Position numbers and translations under genes: made by a program. The notes under the pieces are model-generated. The model was not told the DNA's origin. It made no database searches and was given only the letters and a program-made list of their open reading frames with translations. From Nanobdellota archaeon (GTDB lineage Archaea; Aenigmatarchaeota; Aenigmatarchaeia; QMZP01): a stretch of 6,005 nt of DNA. Where the stretch lies: positions 1-6,005 of the forward strand of contig JAHIRU010000093.1 of the NCBI GenBank assembly GCA_018818465.1, written 5' to 3'. Positions 1-5,271 of the stretch are shown one piece after another (the stretch's first letter is position 1; each line of letters starts with the position of its first letter).

Positions 1-1986
1 CTCTCGTTCTTTTTGGTTAAAATTACAATCAGTATAAACTTCGGCAAAAATCTTGCCGCCATAATATCCCATCGGTAAAGAAGATATAACTGCGTAGCCA
101 TTTATTGTCTGCTGGTTCCCAGCAGACAAACAAAATTCTGTGGCAGGGTTTAGAAGAAATGGCATTATATTATAATTTACTCCTGTTAGAGTTTCTAATA
201 AACCTACATCATGTTTTATTCGGATTCCTTTTTGAACATTTTTTTCATTTGTTATAGAAAATGAGAAATCAAAATTAGATAAATGATTATTAAGATTCAA
301 TACACTGGGTGAGACAAACAAATCTGATTCAGCAGCATCTTTTATTTTAACAAATCCGCCTCCTTGATAATAAACATCATAACCCAAATCTTCTGCGTAA
401 TTAACCATTGAGCTCTTTATTCTCTCAGGAGTCCAATCAGGATGTATTTGTATTAACAATGCTGCTGCACCTGCAACATGGGGTGCTGCCATTGAAGTAC
501 CTGATATTGCCCAATACTCAGCAATATCATAAGTTTCTGGCTCGTTTGGATAGTCACATGGAACTAAAAAGTTTTCAATGAAATAGTCTAAACCATAATG
601 CTCAATATAATACTGTTCTATATCGCCTCCTTTTACTCTTGCTGCACAAATTCCAATTTTTTCACCACTATAAGAATAAGTGGTGGTGCCTGGTGCCATA
701 ACATCTGGTTTTACAAGCATGTTTTCGGTTGGTCCACCACTGCTAAATCTTGCTTTTATTTTGTTTTTATCAACCGCACCAACAGTGATTGCTTCTTCAG
801 AGTCTCCAGGACTTCCTATGGTAAAATGAGAACCATCATTACCAGCAGAGACAGTTACTACCACTCCTGAATCAACTGCATATTGAATCATTGAATTCAT
901 TAAATCCTGACCAGGAGGACCGCCTAAACTCATGCTGATTACATCGGCTCCATTATCAGTTGCCCATTCTATGCCAGCAGCAATCCAATCTTCATAACCA
1001 TAACCCCTATAAGTTAAAACTTTTCCATTCAAAAGTTGAGCTCGTGGAGCCACGCCTACAAATTGATAACCAGATAATTCGCCAGTTCCTGCAGCAGTTG
1101 ACGCACAATGCGTACCATGACCACTTAAGTCGTCAACAAAACCGTCATCTGTAAAGTCTGCTTCAGCAATGACCTTAGGGTCTGTAGTTGACGGGTTGTC
1201 ATCTAAATCATCTAAATCGGAATGGTCTTTGTTTATTCCTGTGTCCAAAATTGCAATTTTAACTCCTGTACCGTCAACTGGCCCGTATCTAATTTCCAAG
1301 TCTGTTCTTTCTTGTTCAGAAAGCATCATCGGAACGCTTTCATCAAGATTTACATAAAATTTGGAGTTAACTTCAATTTTGTTTATTGATAAAGATTGTT
1401 TTATTGAAGAAACAAAAGTACTGATTTGATCTTGTGAAATTGTTGCAGAAAAAACAGGTTGCGTTATCAAGGCACGACCAAATTCACCACCTGCTTTTGA
1501 TACCGCGCTACTTAGTTCATCACCTCTACGAGTACCAGAATAATAAAAAAGCAAACTGATTTCATTATCAGACATATAATTTTCTATATCTTGTTCTACA
1601 AAGGAAATTCCTGCTTGATTAAGAGAAGCAGCTAAAGTGGAATCTAATATTTTAGAACCATCATCTCCAAAGGTAGAAATATATGAGTGTGTGTCTTTGG
1701 GTGGAACAAAAATCTGTGGAGCTCCTTCAGTTAAATCGATTGTTATATCAACTGTACTTGGATTAGCCTTAAGAAAATCATCAAGACCTGATGTTTGGGT
1801 CGTTGCTTCATCAGTTTCAATCAAAGCTCCCCATCCCATGCCAATGTTCTCTGCTGTGCCTGAATAGGATACAAAACCGACAAAAAGCATGAATATCATT
1901 GCTAAAAGAAATACAAATATTTTCTGCTCGTTCTCCAACCCAAGAGGAACCTTTTTCTTTGATCTTTTTCTTGCTATTTTATGCAC
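1..1986 (-). CDS. Subtilisin-family (S8) serine protease, membrane-targeted or secreted, C-terminus beyond window
   Basis: Open frame of 662 codons that runs off the left edge with no stop. It is a secreted or membrane-anchored endopeptidase. Residues 1-15 are basic (HKIARKRSKKK) and are followed by a hydrophobic segment at about 23-40, a signal peptide or signal anchor. Residues about 60-225 look like a long propeptide; the part at about 143-215 resembles an I9-type inhibitory prodomain. The catalytic domain spans about 230-550 and has the full triad: Asp248 in ILDTGI, His290 in SGHGTHCA and Ser498 in SGTSMAAPHVAG. Asn383 in SAGND is the oxyanion residue. The stretch between MAPG (430-433) and Ser498 is longer than usual and carries Cys447 and Cys477, a possible disulfide. 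From about 555 a beta-rich C-terminal region begins and continues outside the window. Start: GTG at 1986 has an in-frame TAG directly before it, so it is the furthest possible start. It is preferred because it keeps the basic N-region; the first downstream ATG (residue 30) would cut into the hydrophobic segment. Family assignment is firm; the substrate is unknown. Confidence 0.95.
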   Translation of the reverse strand, partial: MHKIARKRSKKKVPLGLENEQKIFVFLLAMIFMLFVGFVSYSGTAENIGMGWGALIETDEATTQTSGLDDFLKANPSTVDITIDLTEGAPQIFVPPKDTHSYISTFGDDGSKILDSTLAASLNQAGISFVEQDIENYMSDNEISLLFYYSGTRRGDELSSAVSKAGGEFGRALITQPVFSATISQDQISTFVSSIKQSLSINKIEVNSKFYVNLDESVPMMLSEQERTDLEIRYGPVDGTGVKIAILDTGINKDHSDLDDLDDNPSTTDPKVIAEADFTDDGFVDDLSGHGTHCASTAAGTGELSGYQFVGVAPRAQLLNGKVLTYRGYGYEDWIAAGIEWATDNGADVISMSLGGPPGQDLMNSMIQYAVDSGVVVTVSAGNDGSHFTIGSPGDSEEAITVGAVDKNKIKARFSSGGPTENMLVKPDVMAPGTTTYSYSGEKIGICAARVKGGDIEQYYIEHYGLDYFIENFLVPCDYPNEPETYDIAEYWAISGTSMAAPHVAGAAALLIQIHPDWTPERIKSSMVNYAEDLGYDVYYQGGGFVKIKDAAESDLFVSPSVLNLNNHLSNFDFSFSITNEKNVQKGIRIKHDVGLLETLTGVNYNIMPFLLNPATEFCLSAGNQQTINGYAVISSLPMGYYGGKIFAEVYTDCNFNQKERE

Positions 1987-2010
1987 CTAGATTATAATTG
2001 GTTTAGTATG

Positions 2011-2019
2011 AATATATTA
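2011..2019 (-). promoter_or_regulatory. TATA box for the subtilase gene
   Basis: On the minus strand this reads TAATATATT, centred about 29 bp upstream of the GTG start, in the 43-bp gap after the nucleotidyltransferase gene. That spacing suits an archaeal promoter whose transcript begins at or just before the start codon. No usable Shine-Dalgarno site is present: AGGTG overlaps the start codon itself. The protease may therefore be transcribed separately from the upstream pair, although read-through cannot be excluded because no terminator is visible in the gap. Confidence 0.5.
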
Positions 2020-2029
2020 CTTTAGGATT

Positions 2030-2662
2030 TTAAGATTTCATCCAAATTTCTCTAATTTCTGGTGTGATTTTAAAATTGTTAAAGAATTTCTGGACGTCTC
2101 TGGATTTCTCAAGAGGAATAAGTATTGAATTTGAGCCAAGTTTCTTTCCTCCAATCTCTTCGACAATACCTATTTGCTCGTACAACTTCGTTTTCTTCTT
2201 TATTCTGTAGCCGAAAAATGTTCTTAGAAACTTCATCTTTCTTTTTTGAGGTAATCCGGAAAGAGAGTAAGTGAAAAGTGCATGATGGCTTAATTTTTCC
2301 GGCAGAGATTCAAATTTGCCATAGAGTGTTATTCCGTAACTTATTATTTCCAATTTAAGCTCTTTCCATCTTGGCTCTTCCAAATCGCCTACGATAGTTT
2401 TTATGGGGTTTTTTATCCTCAGTGGAATCCATTTTTTTTCTGAAATAAGAGAAAATCTTTTTTCAGATTTTCTTACCAGATTCTCTGTCTTTTCTACAAG
2501 ACTTGAGCTCACTTCAAGAAAAACATCAATATCACTTTCTTTGTCAAATTCCCCCCTTGCAACAGAACCGAAAAGTATCACTTTCTTTACACTTCTTTTT
2601 ATTTCAATGTTTTCGAAAAGAACAGAAATATAATCATAAATATAAGGGAACAAATTCTTCAT
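2030..2662 (-). CDS. Nucleotidyltransferase-domain (MNT-like) protein with C-terminal extension, partner of HEPN-like protein
   Basis: A 210-residue protein of the DNA polymerase beta-type nucleotidyltransferase superfamily. The active-site signature is complete: Gly32-Ser33 in FGSVARGE, then exactly ten residues to Asp44-Ile-Asp46 in SDIDVFLEV, that is GSx10DxD, which binds NTP and two metal ions. The third carboxylate is not obvious; Asp93 and Glu95 are candidates. The NTase fold appears to end near ITLYGKFE (about 111-118). Classic MNT antitoxins are about 100-150 residues, so residues about 120-210 are an added domain, with a basic KKK stretch at 155-157 and a predicted alpha/beta pattern that I cannot name. 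The start overlaps the stop of the upstream gene by 4 bp (ATGA), so the two are translationally coupled, and a Shine-Dalgarno site lies in front of it. In HEPN/MNT pairs the MNT protein neutralises the HEPN RNase, in some systems by AMPylating it; applying that here is inference. It could instead be a tRNA- or RNA-modifying NTase. Confidence 0.85.
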   Translation of the reverse strand: MKNLFPYIYDYISVLFENIEIKRSVKKVILFGSVARGEFDKESDIDVFLEVSSSLVEKTENLVRKSEKRFSLISEKKWIPLRIKNPIKTIVGDLEEPRWKELKLEIISYGITLYGKFESLPEKLSHHALFTYSLSGLPQKRKMKFLRTFFGYRIKKKTKLYEQIGIVEEIGGKKLGSNSILIPLEKSRDVQKFFNNFKITPEIREIWMKS

Positions 2663-3063
2663 AAATCCTCACCTATTATTTCTTGAACAATTTCCTTTAT
2701 TTTATTCATATTTTCTATTGATTTTTCAACAAGTTTCTTTTCTTTTTCTCTTCCGTAGCATAAGAGTGTCCTGCATTTCTCCTGTTCCACAAGAAGATCT
2801 AGCAGTTTCTTTTTCTGCGGAAAATCAAAATCAAATCTTTCCTTTGCTGTCTTTTCAGAAACAAAGAACCTATGGTTCACATTGAATCCTGGAGATATAA
2901 GGTTCTTCTTATGAAGAAGCAAGGCAAGCAGATTGCAAGATATTTCTGATGTAGAAAAACCTATCAATTTTTGTCTTTCTACTATTAAGTTGCTTCTGAT
3001 CTTCTCGTTTATATCTTCAAGAAGCTCTTTTATGTTCTTTCTATGCTCTTCTTCTGATGTCAT
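2659..3063 (-). CDS. Small helical HEPN-like protein, probable toxin or RNase partner of the MNT protein
   Basis: A 134-residue, mostly helical, charged protein with no signal peptide or membrane segment. The C-terminal half has the pattern of an archaeal HEPN domain: a helix ending in KCRTLLCYGREKE (97-108), followed by a long amphipathic helix (109-130). Canonical HEPN RNases carry Rx4-6H; here the equivalent position reads Arg98-x4-Tyr103, so the histidine is replaced by tyrosine, and a second arginine follows at 105. This may mean altered or lost RNase activity, or a tyrosine that the partner NTase could modify (in HepT of Shewanella a tyrosine next to the motif is AMPylated). The best support for the call is context: small gene first, NTase second, 4-bp ATGA overlap, the arrangement of HEPN/MNT toxin-antitoxin modules. 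ATG at 3063 is the only sensible start; it has no Shine-Dalgarno site and a TATA box about 24 bp upstream. The HEPN assignment rests on motif and context only, so it could be another helical accessory subunit. Confidence 0.65.
   Translation of the reverse strand: MTSEEEHRKNIKELLEDINEKIRSNLIVERQKLIGFSTSEISCNLLALLLHKKNLISPGFNVNHRFFVSEKTAKERFDFDFPQKKKLLDLLVEQEKCRTLLCYGREKEKKLVEKSIENMNKIKEIVQEIIGEDL
2669..2673 (-). promoter_or_regulatory. Ribosome binding site of the nucleotidyltransferase gene
   Basis: GGTGA on the minus strand, 6 nt ahead of the ATG at 2662, inside the last codons of the upstream gene. It matches the archaeal anti-Shine-Dalgarno core and supports this start and translation from a shared mRNA. 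Confidence 0.65.
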
Positions 3064-3083
3064 GTTTGATATTCGTGTTCATG

Positions 3084-3091
3084 ATTTATAA
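3084..3091 (-). promoter_or_regulatory. TATA box of the HEPN/MNT operon
   Basis: Minus strand TTATAAAT, centred about 24 bp upstream of the ATG at 3063. No Shine-Dalgarno site lies between, which suggests a leaderless or nearly leaderless mRNA. The first palindromic unit of the array at 3097-3178 begins 5 bp upstream of this box, so a protein bound there would touch or overlap the BRE. Confidence 0.6.
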
Positions 3092-3096
3092 GGGTT

Positions 3097-3178
3097 TCTG
3101 TTATAAATAACATATTTTATGTTATATGTATCATAATATTATGTTACAGATATCAGAAGTTATGTTATATGTAACATA
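3097..3178. promoter_or_regulatory. Four tandem 18-bp palindromic operator-like units upstream of the HEPN/MNT operon
   Basis: Four units start at 3097, 3118, 3140 and 3161, spaced 21, 22 and 21 bp, about two helical turns. Each has the form of a 7-bp arm, 4-bp spacer and 7-bp inverted arm. They read TCTGTTA-TAAA-TAACATA, TATGTTA-TATG-TATCATA, TATGTTA-CAGA-TATCAGA and TATGTTA-TATG-TAACATA. Against the consensus TATGTTA/TAACATA they match 13, 13, 12 and 14 of 14 arm positions. No fifth unit is recognisable on either side. The array fills most of the 136-bp gap after nop5 and stops next to the operon's TATA box. The likely reading is a cooperative operator bound by dimers on one face of the DNA, for a repressor or activator of the HEPN/MNT operon. 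An iteron-like replication element is a less likely alternative. Confidence 0.75.
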
Positions 3179-3199
3179 TATTCATGTAGAATGTGCAGT

Positions 3200-4276
3200 T
3201 TATTTCAGAGTTTTTTCAACCTGTTCTTCCAATTCTTTCTTTAGATCTGCGCTCTTGTCTGTTTTTGAGAAGAAATCAAATCTTGAAGCCAATGAAAGCT
3301 TGGATGCTATAAGGCGTGCAATCTTTCCTTTTTTGTCTTTGTCTGCCCTTTGAATGTACGGGTGTCCGAATATTACTCCAAACTTTGGTGCCTTACCTTC
3401 GCCACGTAGGTGTCTGAACAAAGCCTTTTCAGCACCAAGCAATTGGATAGTTGATGCAGGCATCTTTGCCATTTTTTCCAGTCCGCCAGCATATTGCAAA
3501 AGTCTTGCAGCAAGAAGTGGGCCAGCAATAGCTGAAATGTTTGGCATTTCATTTTTTGTTTCATTTTCAATATATTTCGTAACCTCTTCTTTTAATTTGA
3601 ACATATCTAAAATAGATTTGGAATACGCTCGTATTGTTTTTATGTCCTCATCACTAAAATCCATACCACCTGATTTTTCTGCGGTTTTGTTAAGATTTTT
3701 ATCAGGAATATTAAATTTTTTACCATTTGCTGTAATTATTTCTGCATATTTTTCATTGGTGCTAACTAGACGTGACATCTCAGGAAAATGAAGACCATAC
3801 CACTCTCTCATATGTTCTGAGAAAATATTAATTGTTCTATCCAATTCATCCAATGAACTGATAGCTTGCATTATGATTTTATCCTTCTTAACTTCGCGCA
3901 ATTTTGTTTTGGTCAACGCAATATTAACTTTTGTTAGAATTTCATTTATCTCTGCCTGAGTGTTTGCCCACTTAAATTTTATTGCATAGCCTCTGAACTC
4001 TGATTGTAGTTTATCATCACCTAAATTGCTTTTCTGAAACACTGTATTAACACCACTAACATCGCTATGTTTTGACCAAACAATTTCATCGTAACCAGCC
4101 ATTGAAAGAGCTTTCACTAATTTATGCTCTTCCTTAACAAGATCGCCTTCTTTTATTTTAGAAAGCCTTTCTGCTACCTCTTCCACTTTTTTTGGGAATA
4201 GAACTTTGTCTATGAGTTCTCCGTCTTCATTGAAGGCAAATACGCCTACAATACAGCTAGCTACAAAGGCTTTCAT
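3200..4276 (-). CDS. nop5: Nop5 (archaeal Nop56/58), C/D-box guide RNP core protein
   Basis: A complete 358-residue Nop5. It is the scaffold of archaeal box C/D ribonucleoproteins, which direct 2'-O-methylation of rRNA and tRNA: its N-terminal domain binds fibrillarin, a coiled coil dimerises, and the Nop domain clamps L7Ae bound to guide RNA. Visible here are the fibrillarin-binding N-terminal domain (about 1-115), the NOSIC/coiled-coil region (about 130-235, including DKIIMQAISSLDELDRTI and REWYGLHFPEM at 157-167), and the Nop domain (about 240-345) with GPLLAARLLQYAGGL (252-266), PASTIQLLGAEKALFRHL (273-290) and the conserved GVIFGHPYIQ (300-309). Most homologues have Gln rather than Gly in IFQHP. 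Length is usual for archaea, with only a short charged tail. ATG at 4276 has no Shine-Dalgarno site but an A/T-rich TATA-like stretch about 28 bp upstream. Fibrillarin, often the neighbouring gene in archaea, is not in this window; the downstream neighbours are the HEPN/MNT pair. Confidence 0.96.
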   Translation of the reverse strand: MKAFVASCIVGVFAFNEDGELIDKVLFPKKVEEVAERLSKIKEGDLVKEEHKLVKALSMAGYDEIVWSKHSDVSGVNTVFQKSNLGDDKLQSEFRGYAIKFKWANTQAEINEILTKVNIALTKTKLREVKKDKIIMQAISSLDELDRTINIFSEHMREWYGLHFPEMSRLVSTNEKYAEIITANGKKFNIPDKNLNKTAEKSGGMDFSDEDIKTIRAYSKSILDMFKLKEEVTKYIENETKNEMPNISAIAGPLLAARLLQYAGGLEKMAKMPASTIQLLGAEKALFRHLRGEGKAPKFGVIFGHPYIQRADKDKKGKIARLIASKLSLASRFDFFSKTDKSADLKKELEEQVEKTLK

Positions 4277-4297
4277 GGTAAGAAATAGTATTCTAGG

Positions 4298-4310
4298 TTT
4301 AAAAATAAAT
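4298..4310 (-). promoter_or_regulatory. Possible TATA element of nop5
   Basis: Minus strand reads ATTTATTTTTAAA, centred about 28 bp upstream of the nop5 ATG in a 34-bp gap. The spacing suits a leaderless promoter. The same bases form the T-rich tract of the probable terminator of the preceding gene, so the two roles would overlap; low certainty. Confidence 0.35.
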
Positions 4311-4330
4311 TTATGCCGCTTGGAGCGGCA
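4302..4330 (-). terminator. Hairpin plus T-rich tract at the end of the synthetase-like gene
   Basis: Bases 4314-4330 form a perfect 7-bp stem (TGCCGCT / AGCGGCA) with a 3-nt loop. It is very GC-rich against its surroundings. On the minus strand it is followed by AATTTATTTTT. The stem spans the last codons (LQAA) of the synthetase-like gene and reaches the first base of its stop codon. Archaeal termination mainly needs the T-tract; the hairpin resembles a bacterial intrinsic terminator and may help termination or protect the mRNA end. Confidence 0.5.
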
Positions 4331-5165
4331 ATGCTGCTCTTTCTTTCAATGCACCTTCCATTTTCATGGCTCGAATCATGCGGGTTACACCAATACCTGC
4401 ACCGAAGCGTGGCATCATGCTCAAGTTTAGATATTGCTCTAGTTCCTGCTCTACTCTTTCCCTGCCGAATAAATCAAAGAGTTTTTGAGCGTATTGGCCG
4501 TTGCTTACTCCGTAGAAGTTCTTTTTCATCTCTTCTGCATTGCAGCTTCTCTCTGCGCTGCCAATTGTTTCCATTCCATGAAGAATGACATCAACCTTTG
4601 CAAATATGTTTGAATCAACCTGTTTCATGTTCCAGAAGGGATGGCTCTCAAACGGGAAGTCTGTTAAGAATGTTATCGGAGAAAAATCTGCTGTCATCTT
4701 TGTTTCATGCTCTGCTTCTAAGCTGTCTGTATCATAATGGTGAGCAGCTTCTGTGTAACTTATCTCTTTTATATGATTTGTGAAGCCTAAGAATTTTAGA
4801 AGTTGCTTTTCTAAGTTAATTAAATCTTGCATGCCTCCGCGGCTTTCGAATTCAAACATAGGAAAGACTTTTTCGTGCCTGCCTTCTATCGGATTGGGCT
4901 CGTTTCTATAGCTTGTTGAAATGCAAAACACTCCGAATGTGTTTGGATTTTTCAACAGCTCATATTCCAACCACATCTGCCCTGTCTGTGGCAGAGGCCA
5001 AATAATGTTACCAAACTCGAATTTGCTGATTGTTTCAGGATCCTCGCATGCTGCTAAAATTGATAACCTCGACTGTACAGGCACTTCAACAAATCCTTTT
5101 GAAAGGAAAAAATCTTTCATTTTATTAACAACAAAACTGTATTCGTGAATATCTATCATAGCCAT
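4311..5165 (-). CDS. Class II aminoacyl-tRNA synthetase-like protein (AsnRS/AspRS catalytic core; possible asparagine synthetase A)
   Basis: A complete 284-residue protein consisting only of a class II synthetase catalytic core, with no OB-fold anticodon-binding domain. QTGQMWLEYELL (60-71) matches the AsnRS/AspRS stretch before motif 2. Motif 2 is SYRNEP (85-90) with Arg87 and Glu89, followed by GRHEKVFPMFEFE (95-107). The region YTEAAHHY to TDFPFESHPFWNMK (137-181) follows the AsnRS layout. Motif 3 is perfect: GAGIGVTR (255-262) with Arg262 for ATP. Adenylate formation is therefore likely. Known proteins of this form include archaeal asparagine synthetase A (aspartate plus ammonia plus ATP), described from Pyrococcus and evolved from an AsnRS-like core; others are of unknown use and annotated only as aminoacyl-tRNA-ligase-related. 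Which applies here cannot be read from sequence. ATG at 5165 is chosen because GGAGG lies 6 nt upstream; an ATG two codons later would be 12 nt away. It is divergent from the HTH gene and upstream of nop5. Confidence 0.85.
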   Translation of the reverse strand: MAMIDIHEYSFVVNKMKDFFLSKGFVEVPVQSRLSILAACEDPETISKFEFGNIIWPLPQTGQMWLEYELLKNPNTFGVFCISTSYRNEPNPIEGRHEKVFPMFEFESRGGMQDLINLEKQLLKFLGFTNHIKEISYTEAAHHYDTDSLEAEHETKMTADFSPITFLTDFPFESHPFWNMKQVDSNIFAKVDVILHGMETIGSAERSCNAEEMKKNFYGVSNGQYAQKLFDLFGRERVEQELEQYLNLSMMPRFGAGIGVTRMIRAMKMEGALKERAALPLQAA

Positions 5166-5171
5166 AAAATC

Positions 5172-5176
5172 CCTCC
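5172..5176 (-). promoter_or_regulatory. Strong ribosome binding site of the synthetase-like gene
   Basis: GGAGG on the minus strand, 6 nt before the ATG at 5165. It decides the start over the ATG at 5159 and shows that this gene, unlike most of its neighbours, has a leader. Confidence 0.85.
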
Positions 5177-5221
5177 TGTAATGTTAATACTGTTGTATTT
5201 TTTATCAGAATTAATGACAGA

Positions 5222-5228
5222 ATTTATA
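5222..5228 (-). promoter_or_regulatory. TATA box of the synthetase-like gene
   Basis: Minus strand TATAAAT. With usual archaeal spacing, transcription would start near 5199, giving a leader of about 34 nt that includes the GGAGG site. This agrees with the presence of a Shine-Dalgarno site. Confidence 0.55.
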
Positions 5229-5241
5229 CACTGTGTTGTAC

Positions 5242-5249
5242 TTTTAAAT
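5242..5249 (+). promoter_or_regulatory. TATA box of the HTH/PLD-like gene
   Basis: TTTTAAAT, centred about 26 bp upstream of the ATG at 5272, with no Shine-Dalgarno site between. This is leaderless spacing. It lies about 20 bp from the opposing TATA box, so the two divergent promoters could be controlled by one bound protein. An ATCTT-A-AAGAT inverted repeat begins at its last bases (5248-5258). Confidence 0.5.
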
Positions 5250-5271
5250 CTTAAAGATAATTAAGTGTTGA

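Noticed and set aside
598..1867. Several plus-strand open frames of 62-90 codons
   Set aside because: All are antisense to the subtilase gene, which keeps its triad and reads through without interruption; the frames show no family features.
3107..3125. Inverted repeat ATAACATA-TTT-TATGTTAT read as a terminator of nop5
   Set aside because: The stem is wholly A/T-rich apart from one pair and has no T-tract after it on the minus strand; it is better explained as the right arm of one operator unit facing the left arm of the next.
3097..3178. CRISPR array
   Set aside because: The units are palindromes with only 3-4 bp between them, no spacers of CRISPR length, and no cas genes are near.
3648..3654. 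Box C-like GTGATGA on the minus strand, considered as part of a C/D guide RNA
   Set aside because: It falls inside the nop5 coding frame (SDE codons), and no box D CTGA follows within about 55 nt, so no sRNA can be supported.
3354..3791. Plus-strand open frame of 145 codons
   Set aside because: It lies wholly antisense to nop5, whose protein is clearly conserved. The translated frame has no recognisable motif.
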